Source: Halovivax limisalsi (GTDB lineage: Archaea; Halobacteriota; Halobacteria; Halobacteriales; Natrialbaceae). Taken from it: a stretch of DNA of 64,000 bases. Below the pieces are notes generated by a model. That model did no database searches. It was not told the origin of the DNA and saw only the letters and a list, made by a program, of their open reading frames with translations. Position 1 is the first letter of the stretch; each line of letters begins with the position of its first letter. Both the position numbers and the translations under genes were made by a program. The stretch covers positions 2,294,001 through 2,358,000 of the forward strand of contig NZ_CP095757.1 in NCBI RefSeq assembly GCF_023093535.1, given 5' to 3'. Positions 30,807-40,392 of this stretch are shown here, in pieces.

Positions 30807-31853
30807 ATGGACCTTGCCGGAACGATCCTTCGCGGACCGGAGTTCGAACCGGTCGAGGGTCGCCTGCGCGTCGTCAACGGCGTCATCCAGGAGATCGTCC
30901 CCGACGACGTCGACTCGGAGCGCATCGTCGCGCCGGCGTTCGTCAACGCCCACACGCACCTGGGCGACTCCATCGCGAAGGAGGCGGGGCGCGGACTCTC
31001 GCTCGAGGAACTGGTCGCACCGCCTGACGGGCTCAAACACCGACTCCTCCGGGAGGCGAGCGACGACGAGTTGATCGAGGGGATGCGGCGATCGCTCTCG
31101 TTCGCGCTCCGGAGCGGCACGGCGGCCTGTCTCGACTTCCGCGAGGGAGGCGTCGCCGGCGTCGAACAGCTGACCAGGGCGAGCGACGGACTGGCGATCG
31201 ACGCCTACGCTTTCGCCCGCGACTCGATCGACGCGATGCGCGCGGGCGACGGCTTCGGCGCGAGCGGCGCCAACGACGACGACTTCGTCGAGGAACGAAC
31301 CGCCACGCGCGAGGCGAGCAAGCCGTTCGGCATCCACGCGGGCGAACCCGATTCGAGCGACGTCGATCCGGCGCTCGACCTCGAACCCGACTACCTCGTC
31401 CACGTCGTCCACCCCGAACCGCGCCACCTCGACCGCATCGCTGAGACGGACGTTCCGATCGTCTGCTGTCCGCGCTCGAACCTGGTGACCGGGGTCGGCC
31501 TGGCTCCCTTCGAGGAGCTCCACGAACGGACCACGCTCGCGCTCGGCACGGACAACGTGATGTTGAATTCGCCGTCGATGTTCCGCGAGATGGCGGTCGT
31601 CTCCAAGTACAGCTCGCTCGACGCGCCGACGGTCCTGCGCATGGCGACGCGTAACGGTGCGAGACTCGTCGGTCGCGACGACGGCCTGCTCGAACCCGGC
31701 CGACCCGCCAATTGCCTCGTCCTCGACGCCTCGACGGACAACCTCGTCGGCGTCCGCGACCCCGTCCGGGCCGTCGTCCGTCGGGCCGGGACGGCCGACG
31801 TCGACGAGGTCATCGTCGACGGCGACGCCGTGCTCGGTTCGAGCGCGGACTGA
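30807..31853 (+). CDS. Amidohydrolase family protein
   Basis: The 348-residue protein has the amidohydrolase metal-site landmarks. These are VNAHTHLGDS for the first His pair, then FGIHAGE and VHVVHPEP for the next histidines, and ALGTDNVMLNSPSMFREM for the catalytic Asp. The N- and C-terminal parts form the small beta-sandwich (AGTILRGPEFEPVEGRLRVV; VDEVIVDGDAVLG). It belongs near the adenosine/cytosine/S-adenosylhomocysteine deaminase group, so a nucleoside or pterin deaminase is possible. A ttttagg element 27 bases upstream supports a leaderless start. The HD phosphohydrolase upstream may share a nucleotide theme, but separate promoters are likely. Confidence 0.85.
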   Translation: MDLAGTILRGPEFEPVEGRLRVVNGVIQEIVPDDVDSERIVAPAFVNAHTHLGDSIAKEAGRGLSLEELVAPPDGLKHRLLREASDDELIEGMRRSLSFALRSGTAACLDFREGGVAGVEQLTRASDGLAIDAYAFARDSIDAMRAGDGFGASGANDDDFVEERTATREASKPFGIHAGEPDSSDVDPALDLEPDYLVHVVHPEPRHLDRIAETDVPIVCCPRSNLVTGVGLAPFEELHERTTLALGTDNVMLNSPSMFREMAVVSKYSSLDAPTVLRMATRNGARLVGRDDGLLEPGRPANCLVLDASTDNLVGVRDPVRAVVRRAGTADVDEVIVDGDAVLGSSAD

Positions 31854-31961
31854 GCGACGCCGACCGAGAGCAAGCGCCGCTTTTCGTGTGGATGCGGCGT
31901 ACGTCGGTCGAACCGACGATAGCGTTATTACGCTGGCCCTGCGTATGGTATCGTATAACAC

Positions 31962-32486
31962 ATGTACGACCGCGTTCTCGTTCCGACGGACGGCTCGCAC
32001 GCCGTCGAGCGCGCCGTCGACCACGCCATCGACCTCGCGTCGAGACACGACGCGGTCATACGCGCCGTCTACGTCGTCAACGCCACCAATTACGGCGGTC
32101 TGCCGATGGAGACGGCGTGGGACGGCATCGGGAACGCGCTGCACGAGGAGGGCCAGGCCGCCGTCGATCGCGTGGTCGAACTCGTCGAGGAGTCCGGCGC
32201 CGACGTCGAGGTCGAGACCGTCGTCCTCGAAGGGTCGCCGGCGAGAGCGATCGTGGAACACGCCCGGTCGAGCAACTGCGACCTCATCGTGATGGGAACC
32301 CACGGCCGCGGCGGCATCAACCGCCTCCTCCTCGGCAGCGTGGCGGAACGCGTCGTCCGGGCTTCGCCGATCCCGGTCATGACGGTCCGGGTCGGCGAGT
32401 CGCCCCCCGAGGACGCACCCGCCGACGACGCGAGCGCCGAAGCCGCCGACGACTCCGGCGTCGAACCCGCTGTCGGCGTCGAGTGA
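31962..32486 (+). CDS. Universal stress protein (UspA family, ATP-binding type)
   Basis: The 174-residue protein begins MYDRVLVPTDGSHAVERAVDHA and carries the full nucleotide-binding loop GTHGRGGINRLLLGSVAERVV. It is therefore an ATP-binding Usp, unlike the one at 24024. The last 30 residues are a disordered acidic tail. Usp proteins are induced by stress and often act as dimers; the specific role is unknown. A gttatta element about 35 bases upstream and a second AT stretch close to the ATG make the transcription start uncertain. Confidence 0.92.
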   Translation: MYDRVLVPTDGSHAVERAVDHAIDLASRHDAVIRAVYVVNATNYGGLPMETAWDGIGNALHEEGQAAVDRVVELVEESGADVEVETVVLEGSPARAIVEHARSSNCDLIVMGTHGRGGINRLLLGSVAERVVRASPIPVMTVRVGESPPEDAPADDASAEAADDSGVEPAVGVE

Positions 32487-32628
32487 GCCGGTCACCGGGG
32501 TCAGGGGCGAACGAGACGGGACCGTTGGATCGATCACGCATCTTCGCATTCGGGCAGCCGTCAGTCCACACGAGGTGAGCCTCGCTTGTTCTTCGCGATC
32601 GGTCCGCGACGGTCGACCGGCGACCGAC

Positions 32629-33582
32629 TCAGGCCGGTCGCAGGTGTTCGCAGTCGCCGGCCGTGACCGTGACGCGGTCGCCGTCGTCCGTCTCGACGAC
32701 GAGCGCGCCGAAGGACGTGACGTCGACCGCCGTTCCGACGACGTCCCCGCCGGAGCGCGTGATGCGCACGCGCCGCCCGAGCGTCAGCGCGTGATCGCGC
32801 CAGTCGTCGATCGTCTCCCCGAGCGCCTGCCGACGCTCGTCGAACCGTTCGAGGAGCGTCTGGAGGAACAGTCGCCGGTCGACGGGGTCCGCTTCGCGCG
32901 CGACGCTCGTCGCGCCGTCGGGGAGCGACGCCGCGTCGACGTTGGCGTTGACGCCGATCCCGCAGGCGAGCCACTCGATGCGATCCGTTTCGCCCTCCAT
33001 CTCCGTGAGGATCCCGGCGAGTTTGCGGTAGCCGCGGTCGGTGTCGGCCGGGACGACGACGTCGTTCGGCCACTTGATCCGGGCGTCGACGCCGGCCTCG
33101 CGGGCCGTTCGGGTCACCGCCACGGCGGCCGCGAGCGTGTACAGCGGCGCCTTCGCCGGTGGAATCGCGGGTCGCTGCAGGATCGTCGTCCAGATTCCGC
33201 CGTCGGGCGAGTTCCACTCGCGATCGAGTCGACCCCGGCCGACGGTCTGGCGGACCGCGACCACGGCGACGTCGCGCCCGTCGGACGCGGCGCCCTCGGC
33301 CGCCAGTTCGCGCGCCCGCCGGTTGGTGCTGTCGAGCTCCTCGTGAAAGTCGATCGAGAACGGCGCTTCGAGTCCGTACTCGATCAGCGGCCCGGAGTAC
33401 CCCGATGCGTCGGCGAGGACGTAGCCCGCATCGGCGGCCTCGATCTCGAAGCCCGCCTCCCGAAGCGCCTCGACGTGTTTCCAGACGGCCGCCCGCGAGA
33501 TGCCGATCGTCTCGGCCAGGTCGGGACCGGATACCGGGCCGTCCGCCAGCGCGTCCAGGACGGCGCGTCGCGTGTCGTTCAT
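32629..33582 (-). CDS. birA: Biotin-protein ligase with repressor-type winged helix
   Basis: BirA activates biotin with ATP and attaches it to a lysine of biotin carboxyl carrier proteins. The 317-residue protein has an N-terminal winged helix (residues 1-60, GPDLAETIGISRAAVWKHVEALREAG), so it may also act as a biotin-responsive repressor. The catalytic domain shows DSTNRRARELA, QTVGRGRLDREW for the biotinyl-AMP loop, and KWPNDVVV. A small SH3-like domain closes the C-terminus. It lies 16 bases downstream of tyrS on the same strand, so both are probably cotranscribed. Confidence 0.94.
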   Translation of the reverse strand: MNDTRRAVLDALADGPVSGPDLAETIGISRAAVWKHVEALREAGFEIEAADAGYVLADASGYSGPLIEYGLEAPFSIDFHEELDSTNRRARELAAEGAASDGRDVAVVAVRQTVGRGRLDREWNSPDGGIWTTILQRPAIPPAKAPLYTLAAAVAVTRTAREAGVDARIKWPNDVVVPADTDRGYRKLAGILTEMEGETDRIEWLACGIGVNANVDAASLPDGATSVAREADPVDRRLFLQTLLERFDERRQALGETIDDWRDHALTLGRRVRITRSGGDVVGTAVDVTSFGALVVETDDGDRVTVTAGDCEHLRPA

Positions 33583-33598
33583 GATCGTGGGCGGTCGG

Positions 33599-34582
33599 TC
33601 ACTCCTCGCGGAGCGCTTCGAGGCGCTCGCGACCGGGGGCGATCAACTCGTCGAGCGAGGCGGCGAGCGTCGACTTCGCGTCCGCGGGGTGAAGGTCGCC
33701 GCTCTCCAGGTCGCTCGCGAGCGCTTCGTAGGACTCGTAGGTGACGTCGCCGCCGTACTCGTCGGGGCGCTCGACGGTGACGGACTCGAAGCGCGGGAAG
33801 ACGTGGTACTCGAAGAGTTCGAGGACGGGGTTCTCGAGGTCGCCCTCCGGATCGCGCGTCGGCGGGCAGAACGCGCTATTGATCTTCTCTCGAAGGTCCT
33901 CGGCCGAGTCCGCCATCGAGATGGTGGTGCCCTCGGAGGAGGACATCTTCCCCTCGCCGGTCTCGAGGTCCGCGATGATCGGCGTGTGGATCGCCGGGCG
34001 GACGTCGTAGTCCAGTTCCGGGAGTCCCTCGCGGGCGAGCATGTGGACCTTCCGCTGGTCGAGGCCGCCGACCGCCAGGTCCAGGTCGAGGTACTCGATG
34101 TCGAGCGCCTGCATCAGCGGGTAGACGACGTGGCTCACTTTCGCCGCCTCGCCCGACTTGATCTCGGCCATCGCGCGCCGGGCGCGATTGAGCGTCGTCG
34201 AGAGTTCGAGCTCGTGCAGATCGAGGGTGTACTCGTCGTCGAACTGGTAGTCCGACCCGTAGACGAACTCCGTCCGCTCCTCGTCGAGGCCGTAGGCGAG
34301 GAACTGCGCGCGCATCCGCTCGGCCGTCTCGCGGATCTCCTCGAACGTCCCCTTCCCGTTGAGGTAGGCGTGGACGTCGGCCAGCAGGACAACGACCTCC
34401 ATCCCCGCCTCCTGGCAGTCGATGAGCTTGTTCGCCGTCAGCAGGTGCCCGATGTGGAGCACCCCCGAGGGCTCGTAGCCGACGTAGACCCGCTTGCCCT
34501 CGGGATCGTCGGCCAGTTCGCGCACCTCGTCCTCGGTGACCACCTCGTCGGCGTTGCGGGTGATCAACTCGTATGCGTCCAT
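33599..34582 (-). CDS. tyrS: Tyrosyl-tRNA synthetase
   Basis: TyrRS charges tRNA-Tyr. The 327-residue class I enzyme has the length and order of the archaeal type: GYEPSGVLHIGHLLTA with the HIGH motif at 43-46, then YPLMQALDIEYLDLDLAVGGLDQRKVHML, the archaeal and eukaryotic amino-acid-binding region. KMSSS follows in GEGKMSSSEGTTI. The conserved AVGG and DQRK separate it from TrpRS. A TATA-like gcataaatcg lies about 26 bases before the ATG at 34582, supporting this start over a longer frame. It is first in an operon with birA. Confidence 0.96.
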   Translation of the reverse strand: MDAYELITRNADEVVTEDEVRELADDPEGKRVYVGYEPSGVLHIGHLLTANKLIDCQEAGMEVVVLLADVHAYLNGKGTFEEIRETAERMRAQFLAYGLDEERTEFVYGSDYQFDDEYTLDLHELELSTTLNRARRAMAEIKSGEAAKVSHVVYPLMQALDIEYLDLDLAVGGLDQRKVHMLAREGLPELDYDVRPAIHTPIIADLETGEGKMSSSEGTTISMADSAEDLREKINSAFCPPTRDPEGDLENPVLELFEYHVFPRFESVTVERPDEYGGDVTYESYEALASDLESGDLHPADAKSTLAASLDELIAPGRERLEALREE

Positions 34583-34603
34583 GCGTGTGGGGTGTCGGCG
34601 GAC

Positions 34604-34613
34604 CGATTTATGC
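34604..34613 (-). promoter_or_regulatory. TATA-like element of tyrS-birA
   Basis: Minus-strand gcataaatcg about 26 bases before the tyrS ATG, consistent with a leaderless transcript. Confidence 0.5.
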
Positions 34614-34726
34614 CTTCGTTTCCGCGTCGCACCCGTCGGCGGGAGCGCACCCGTACCGCCGTTCCCATCAGTCAAACGAAACGTTTCATGGCCACCTTTT
34701 TAGCCGCCGCTCCGCGCATGGCCCGC

Positions 34727-36274
34727 ATGGACGAGTCGGACCTGGTCTCCCGGACGGCCGACGTCCTCGCGGTCGACCCCGACGCGTATCAGGCGCGCGT
34801 CGACGAGGAGGCGGAGGCGTTGAAGGCGGACCTGTCGGAAGGCGTCTTCGACAACCCGCAGGCCATCGTCGGCCTCGAGTACGAGTTCTACGCGGTGAAC
34901 GCCGACGACGCGTCGCTGGTGCGCGTGCCCAGGCGACTGCTCGAACTCATCGGCTTCGAGAAGGAGCTCGGGCTCCACAACGCGGAGATGACCACCAGTC
35001 CGCAACCGCTCTCGGGCCACGGCCTCCAGGCGCAGGCCTCCGAAGTCAGGGCGCGCCTCGAGACCGCCCAGACGGTGACGAACGCCGAGGGGATGCGCCT
35101 CGTCTCGGACTCGATGTGGACGATTCCGCCGGAGGGCGAACGGGCGCGCGACTACCTCACCCAGAGCGTCGCTCGGACCGTCGAAGTCGACGGCGAGGAG
35201 CGAACCCTCCGGATCGCGGCGAACATGAGCGACGCAGCGCGCTATCACGCGATGGCGAACACGGAGCGGGCGAGCGCGGCGGGAATGCGAATCGAGGCGC
35301 CACACGTCACGATCGAGGCCGACACGGTGATGCCCGAGAGCCTGATCACCTCGATCCAGCCCCACTACCAGGTGCCCCACGCTCCGGACCTGCCGGCGTA
35401 CTTCAACTACGCGCTGCGGATCGCCGGCCCGCTGCTCGCGCTGGGCGCGAACTCGCCGTTCTTCCCGCCGGACAGCTACGACGCGGGAACGACCGTCGAG
35501 GACGTCCTCGCGGACGGCTGGATGGAACACCGCATCTCAGTCTTCGAGACCGTCCTGAACGCCGACACGGAAGGGCCCGGCAAGGTTCGCTTCCCGCGCG
35601 ATCTCACCGGGACCGGCGAGGCCGTCGATCGCATCGCCGCCGACGACGCCGTCGTGCCAACGCCCGTCGAGAAACTCGGTCGGTACGACGATCGGTTCGC
35701 TCACCTTCGGCGCACCCACGGCACGTACTGGCGCTGGGTGCGGCCGGTCTTCGACGGCGCGTCGCGCTCGGCGGCCAACGCCCGCATCGAGTTCCGCCCG
35801 ATCCCCGCGCAGCCGACGGTCGCGGATTCGATCGCGTTCCAGGCGGTCTTCGCCGGCCTCATGGAGAGTCTCACCCGACTCGAACACCCGGTGGCCGATC
35901 TCGACTGGGAACTCGCCCGCGAGAACTTCTACGACGCGATGCGGAACGGCCTCGACGCGGACCTCTTCTGGATCACCAACGACGGGCAGGAGACGACCGA
36001 CCGCGAGCGCCTGTACGAGGACCTCCTCGCCCACGCGATGGACGGGCTGACCGGCCGCGGGCTCTCTGGCGCGACGGCCTCGGCGTACGTCGATCCGCTC
36101 CGCAAGCGGGTCGAACGCGGGGTCACGCCCGCCGCCTGGAAACGAGACCGCGTCCGTGAGCGTCAGGCCGCGGGCGACCCCCTGCAGGACGCGATTACGG
36201 CGATGCAACGCGCGTACGTCGACCGACAGACGGAGACGCTACTCGAGGGGACCTTCGTCGACTGGCTCGAGTGA
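34727..36274 (+). CDS. Glutamate-cysteine ligase family protein (GCS2-like)
   Basis: The 515-residue protein resembles the GCS2 branch of glutamate-cysteine ligases. It has IVGLEYEFYAVN near residues 45-57 for the acidic metal-binding strand, LHNAEMTTSPQPL, ARYHAMANTERA, HVTIEAD and IEFRPIPAQPTVADSIAFQAV. Haloarchaea use gamma-glutamylcysteine as their main thiol, so that product is plausible, but a related carboxylate-amine ligase cannot be excluded. Possible ATG starts lie at 34688, 34718 and 34727. A ttttag element at 34698-34703 lies inside the longest version and 27 bases before 34727, so the last was chosen. Confidence 0.75.
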   Translation: MDESDLVSRTADVLAVDPDAYQARVDEEAEALKADLSEGVFDNPQAIVGLEYEFYAVNADDASLVRVPRRLLELIGFEKELGLHNAEMTTSPQPLSGHGLQAQASEVRARLETAQTVTNAEGMRLVSDSMWTIPPEGERARDYLTQSVARTVEVDGEERTLRIAANMSDAARYHAMANTERASAAGMRIEAPHVTIEADTVMPESLITSIQPHYQVPHAPDLPAYFNYALRIAGPLLALGANSPFFPPDSYDAGTTVEDVLADGWMEHRISVFETVLNADTEGPGKVRFPRDLTGTGEAVDRIAADDAVVPTPVEKLGRYDDRFAHLRRTHGTYWRWVRPVFDGASRSAANARIEFRPIPAQPTVADSIAFQAVFAGLMESLTRLEHPVADLDWELARENFYDAMRNGLDADLFWITNDGQETTDRERLYEDLLAHAMDGLTGRGLSGATASAYVDPLRKRVERGVTPAAWKRDRVRERQAAGDPLQDAITAMQRAYVDRQTETLLEGTFVDWLE

Positions 36275-36406
36275 TCGGCGGATCTCCGGTGACCGACCGA
36301 TTTCGGCGACTCGGACCCGATGATCGGCGAATGTCCGGCCAGCCGAACCCGGACGGCGCTTCGATACCGCGGTTTCCCGTTCGTTTCGACCGCGTGGCCG
36401 CAACAC

Positions 36407-36413
36407 CTTAATC
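36407..36413 (+). promoter_or_regulatory. TATA-like element of the cofD cluster
   Basis: The cttaatc motif lies 26 bases before the cofD ATG. Confidence 0.5.
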
Positions 36414-36435
36414 GGTGCCGGGGCATTTTCACGGT

Positions 36436-37428
36436 ATGGTAACGTTCCTCTCCGGCGGGACGGGCACGCCGAAACTGCTGGACGGGGCGACGGCGGCGTT
36501 CACCCCCGACGAGACGACTGTGGTGGTGAACACGGGGGACGACGTCGAACTCGGGGGCCTGTTCGTCTCGCCGGACGTCGACACGCTACTCTTTCAGGGC
36601 GGCGGCGTGCTCGATCGGGAGACGTGGTGGGGGATCGACGGCGACACCCACCGGACGCACGAGGCGCTCTCGGAACTCGCGAGGGCCGCGGGCCGATCGA
36701 ACGACCCGAATTTCTTGCCCCCCGAGCGACAAACGAGCGGGCGCGAGCTCGCCAGGTGGCGGCGGTTCTCGGGCGCGGGAGAGTTCATGACGATCGGCGA
36801 CCGCGACCGGGCGCTGCACCTCCTGCGGACGAGCCTTCTCGACGAGGGCAAGACGCTGTCGGAGGCCACGGCGATCGTCGCTCGGGCCTTCGGGATCTCG
36901 ATCGACATCCTGCCGATGAGCGACGACCCCGTCGCGACGCTGATCCACACCGACGAGGGCCTGCAACACTTTCAGGAGTTCTGGGTGGCTCGCGACGGCG
37001 AACCCGCGATCGAGACCGTCGAGTACCGCGGCTCGGCCGACGCGGAGCCGGCGCCGGGCGTGCTGGACGCCCTCGAGGACGTCGTCGTCATCGGCCCGTC
37101 GAACCCGGTCACGAGCATCGGCCCGATGCTCTCGCTCGCCGGGATCGGCGACGCGCTGGCGGAGACGACGGTCGTCGCCGTCTCGCCGTTCCTCGGTGAC
37201 GAGGCGTTTTCCGGCCCGGCGGCGAAGCTGATGGCGGCCGTCGGCGCTCCGGCCAGCACCGCCGGCCTCGGCGCCGTCTACCCCTTCGCCGACGCGTTCG
37301 TCGTCGACGAGCGGGACGAATCGACCCTCGACCGGCCCACCGTCGAGACGGACATTCGGATCGACGGTCCGTCGGACGCGGAGCGGGTCGTCGAAGCGGT
37401 CGCCCGGGCGATCGATCGGGTCGAATGA
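36436..37428 (+). CDS. cofD: 2-phospho-L-lactate transferase (coenzyme F420 synthesis)
   Basis: CofD transfers the phospholactyl moiety from lactyl-2-diphospho-5'-guanosine to the deazaflavin Fo, making F420-0. The 330-residue protein has [17 protein letters not shown] at the N-terminus, [21 protein letters not shown], and [15 protein letters not shown], the conserved segments of the family. F420 is a hydride carrier also found in non-methanogenic haloarchaea. Its stop overlaps the start of the next gene in ATGA, which ties the flavin TIM-barrel protein downstream to the same transcript. Confidence 0.95.
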   Translation: MVTFLSGGTGTPKLLDGATAAFTPDETTVVVNTGDDVELGGLFVSPDVDTLLFQGGGVLDRETWWGIDGDTHRTHEALSELARAAGRSNDPNFLPPERQTSGRELARWRRFSGAGEFMTIGDRDRALHLLRTSLLDEGKTLSEATAIVARAFGISIDILPMSDDPVATLIHTDEGLQHFQEFWVARDGEPAIETVEYRGSADAEPAPGVLDALEDVVVIGPSNPVTSIGPMLSLAGIGDALAETTVVAVSPFLGDEAFSGPAAKLMAAVGAPASTAGLGAVYPFADAFVVDERDESTLDRPTVETDIRIDGPSDAERVVEAVARAIDRVE

Positions 37429-38213
37429 CCGACGTGCCCTTCGAACCGCGCCTCGCGCTCGCCAGCCTCAGCGGCGCGGCCGACGCCGCCTGGGCTCGCG
37501 CCGGCGCGGGCGAGGCCGGCGCGGCGTTCCTGGGCGGCGTCGCCCTCGACGAGCCCTCGCGGGCGGCGGCGCGCGACCTCGTGGCCCGCGGTCGATCCGA
37601 GTTCCTGCCGGACGATCCGTTCGCGTTCGTCGCGGCCGAACTCGACGCGCTCTCCTCCGTCCCGATCAGACCCGGGGTCAACGTTCGCGCGACGACCCCG
37701 GACCCGATCGAACGCGTCGCGTCGATCTGTGCCGACCGAAACGCACTTCTCGAGATCAACGCCCACTGCCGCCAGGACGAACTCTGCGCGGTCGGCTGCG
37801 GGGAATCCCTCCTCCGTGACACCGAGCGCCTCGTCGAGTACGTCGACCGCGGCGCGGCAGCCGGGGCGGAGACCGGGGTGAAGGTCCGTGCGGAAGTCGG
37901 TGATGTCGACCTGGTCGAGACCGTGCGAGCGATCGAAGCGGTCGGCGCGTCGTTCGTTCACGTCGACGCGATGGATACGGAATCGTGCATCGCCTCGATC
38001 GCGGCAGCGACGGACCTGGTCGTGATCGCGAACAACGGCGTCCGCGACGCCGCCACGGTCCGGGAGTACGTCGGATACGGGGCCGACGCGGTCAGTATCG
38101 GCCGACCGAGCGACGACCCGCGGGTCAGAGAACGCGTGGCCCGGGCCGTGGTGCAGGCTTTCGGCGAAGCGACGGGCACTCCGGTCGAACCGAGCGGACG
38201 GACTGGACAATAG
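37425..38213 (+). CDS. tRNA-dihydrouridine synthase-like flavin TIM-barrel protein
   Basis: The 262-residue protein overlaps cofD by 4 bases. It has the layout of a flavin-binding TIM barrel: [22 protein letters not shown] (Cys115, 121, 125), [18 protein letters not shown] and FVHVDAMD. The C-terminal phosphate-binding turns are [29 protein letters not shown]. This matches archaeal proteins annotated as Dus-like or dihydroorotate-dehydrogenase-like. It lacks the Dus C-terminal tRNA-binding domain, so tRNA may not be its substrate. Placement between cofD and a CitG-like gene suggests a cofactor role. Confidence 0.75.
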   Translation: MTDVPFEPRLALASLSGAADAAWARAGAGEAGAAFLGGVALDEPSRAAARDLVARGRSEFLPDDPFAFVAAELDALSSVPIRPGVNVRATTPDPIERVASICADRNALLEINAHCRQDELCAVGCGESLLRDTERLVEYVDRGAAAGAETGVKVRAEVGDVDLVETVRAIEAVGASFVHVDAMDTESCIASIAAATDLVVIANNGVRDAATVREYVGYGADAVSIGRPSDDPRVRERVARAVVQAFGEATGTPVEPSGRTGQ

Positions 38214-38241
38214 CTAAGGCGCACCCCCGACGAGTGGGCGT

Positions 38242-39135
38242 ATGTTCGAGCGTCTCGACCGGGCTCGGGAGGGCGCGGACGGCGGCTTCGGGCCGGTCGA
38301 TCGAGCCCAGCTCGCGTTGCTGCTCGAGGTGGCTGGGACGCCGAAACCGGGGAACGTCGATCGCTCCCGCGATCTCGCCGAGCTCCGGTTCGAGCACTTT
38401 CTCGCGGGTGCCGTCGGAGTCAGGGCGGGCCTCGACCGGGCCGCCGCGGGCGAACCGATCGGGACGTCGTTCGAGCGGGCGGTCGCGGGGATGACTCGGT
38501 TCGCCGGACGAAACACCCAGTTCGGGTCGCTGCTGTTGCTCGTCCCGCTCGTTTCGGCGGCGCGAGGCGGACTGGACCGGTCGAGCGTCGAACGCGCAGT
38601 CTCGGAGACGACGGTCGACGACGCCGCCGCGTTTTACCGGGCGTTCGAGCACGTGTCGGTCGCCGTCGACGAGCCGCCGGCGGACGCCGCCGCCCTCGAC
38701 GCTCGCCGGGGTGCCGACGCGATTCCCGCGGTTCGGGACCGCGGGCTCGACCTGCGATCGGTGCTGGAACTGGGAGTCCCCGGAGACGACGTCGCCCGCG
38801 AGTGGGTGACCGGGTTCGAACGGTCGTACGACGCGGCGCGGCGGCTCTCGGTCGCCGACGGTCCGCTGCAGGATCGCGTCGCGTCCGTCTTCCTGGAGTT
38901 ACTGGCCGAGCGGCCGGATACCCTCGTTTCGATCCGCCACGGCGAGTCGGTCGCCGCCGAGGTCCGCAAACGGGCGCGCGACCTCGTCGAACGGGGCGCG
39001 TTCGAGCGGGATCGCGACGCGGTCGAGACGTTCGCGACCGAGCTCGTCGAGCGAGGGATCAACCCCGGAACCACGGCGGATCTGACCGCCGCCGGACTGT
39101 TCATCCGCCTGGAGGGCGGACCCGTAGATCGATGA
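38242..39135 (+). CDS. Triphosphoribosyl-dephospho-CoA synthase (CitG/MdcB)-like protein
   Basis: The 297-residue helical protein has the CitG signature LLEVAGTPKPGNVDRSRDL near residues 27-45. It also has NTQFGSLLLLVPLVSAA, the conserved substrate-binding segment, and DTLVSIRHG towards the end. Bacterial CitG makes the prosthetic-group precursor of citrate lyase from dephospho-CoA and ATP. No citrate or malonate lyase genes are nearby, so a different phosphoribosyl-type or cofactor reaction is likely. It follows the flavin TIM-barrel gene by 28 bases and precedes a DUF447 gene. Confidence 0.8.
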   Translation: MFERLDRAREGADGGFGPVDRAQLALLLEVAGTPKPGNVDRSRDLAELRFEHFLAGAVGVRAGLDRAAAGEPIGTSFERAVAGMTRFAGRNTQFGSLLLLVPLVSAARGGLDRSSVERAVSETTVDDAAAFYRAFEHVSVAVDEPPADAAALDARRGADAIPAVRDRGLDLRSVLELGVPGDDVAREWVTGFERSYDAARRLSVADGPLQDRVASVFLELLAERPDTLVSIRHGESVAAEVRKRARDLVERGAFERDRDAVETFATELVERGINPGTTADLTAAGLFIRLEGGPVDR

Positions 39136-39169
39136 GTGGACCGAACGTCGATCCGACACCGATCGAACG

Positions 39170-39931
39170 ATGAACGGAGCTGACGGCGACCCGATCGAAT
39201 ACGCCTCGTTCGACCCGAAGACCGGGGCGAACGGGGGCGACGGTGCGGACGAATGGCGTTCGGCGGCGACGAGAGCCGCCGACGCGGCTGCAGCGTCGAC
39301 CGGGGACGGCTGGCCGCTGTCGCTCTCCGGCGTCACCGAATCGCTCGTCACCACTCGCGGCCCGAACGGCCGGTGGAACCTCGCCCCGCTGGGATTGTTC
39401 GCCGACTCGTCGGACTCCGGGACCTCGACCGAGACCGTGGACTCGGTCGTGACCGCGAAAACGTGGGGGCGAACGCGAACGAGGCGGAACTTCGAGCGCG
39501 AGGGGACGGGCTGGGTCCAGTTTTCGACCGACCCGGTCGCCTTCGTCGACGCGGCCCTCTCGATCGTCGAACTCGACGAGCCGGTCCTCGTCGACGCGGC
39601 CGCCTGGGTTCGGGTCGACGTCGAACGCGTCGAATCGGGCGACGAAGACGGCACCGAGTGGGTTCGCTGGCGGCTGCGGCCGACCGCGGGCGCGGTTCGA
39701 CGCACCCGCGTCCCGCGATTCGCCCGCGCGCCGATAGCCGTCGTCGAGGCGAGCGTTGCCGCGTCCCGACTCGACGCGCCGGGATACGACGCGGCTCGCG
39801 GCCGCGCAGTTATCGCCCGAGCGGGCGAGACCGTGCGACGGACCGGCGACGAACGAACCGTTCGAGCCTTCGATCGACTGCTCGAACACGCGGGCCTGGA
39901 CGACCCGTCGGCCGACGGTGGCGACCGCTGA
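39170..39931 (+). CDS. DUF447-family flavin-binding-like protein
   Basis: The 253-residue protein has VTESLVTTRGPNGRWNLAPLGLFAD near residues 51-76, the N-terminal beta-barrel motif of the DUF447 family, which has an FMN-binding split-barrel-like fold. TAKTWGRTRTRRNFEREGTGWVQFSTDP is the next conserved block. Residues 20-45 and 78-90 are acidic, low-complexity inserts. It is the last gene of the cofD run, 34 bases after the CitG-like gene. The family has no firmly known reaction that I can state. Confidence 0.75.
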   Translation: MNGADGDPIEYASFDPKTGANGGDGADEWRSAATRAADAAAASTGDGWPLSLSGVTESLVTTRGPNGRWNLAPLGLFADSSDSGTSTETVDSVVTAKTWGRTRTRRNFEREGTGWVQFSTDPVAFVDAALSIVELDEPVLVDAAAWVRVDVERVESGDEDGTEWVRWRLRPTAGAVRRTRVPRFARAPIAVVEASVAASRLDAPGYDAARGRAVIARAGETVRRTGDERTVRAFDRLLEHAGLDDPSADGGDR

Positions 39932-40005
39932 ACCGGCCGTAGCGGCCAATCTACCGGTCGACGGCCCCGTCGATTCGTGACCGGCCCGCCCGACGAAAAG
40001 CGGTG

Positions 40006-40014
40006 TCTATTAAG
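40006..40014 (+). promoter_or_regulatory. TATA-like element of rps17e
   Basis: The tctattaag motif lies about 28 bases before the S17e ATG. Confidence 0.5.
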
Positions 40015-40037
40015 GGCCGCAGGTTTCACTGACACGC

Positions 40038-40229
40038 ATGGCCATCAAACCCGCCTACGTCAAGAAGACGGCGGCGCTCCTGCTGGAGCGCTACCCGCAG
40101 GCGTTCACCGACGACTTCGAGCAGAACAAAGAAAGTGTGAGCGAACTTACGAATATCGAGTCGAAGGGCGTCCGCAACCGCGTCGCCGGCTACGTCACCC
40201 GAAAACAGCGATCGTCGCAGGCGGCCTGA
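40038..40229 (+). CDS. rps17e: 30S ribosomal protein S17e
   Basis: The 63-residue protein begins MAIKPAYVKKTAALLLERYP and continues FTDDFEQNKESVSELTNIESKGVRNRVAGYVTR. This is the short archaeal form of S17e, a small-subunit protein shared by archaea and eukaryotes but absent from bacteria. It is complete and monocistronic, with its own TATA-like element upstream. Confidence 0.97.
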   Translation: MAIKPAYVKKTAALLLERYPQAFTDDFEQNKESVSELTNIESKGVRNRVAGYVTRKQRSSQAA

Positions 40230-40392
40230 ACCCGCAGCCAGGGTCGCCCCACCCTCGGTTCGGAACGCCGTTCGACGAGCGTGGCGTTCGCGAAGCGCCG
40301 ACGTTTGACCGAGCGGAACGCTCTCGACGGTCACCGTTCGTATCGACGGCCGCTGACAGATTCGAACTCGATACCGTCAAACCGCGGGCGCG

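Noticed and set aside
34688-34726. Earlier ATG starts for the glutamate-cysteine-ligase-like gene
   Set aside because: A TATA-like element would then lie within the coding sequence; the ATG at 34727 has the element at the expected spacing. The choice remains tentative.
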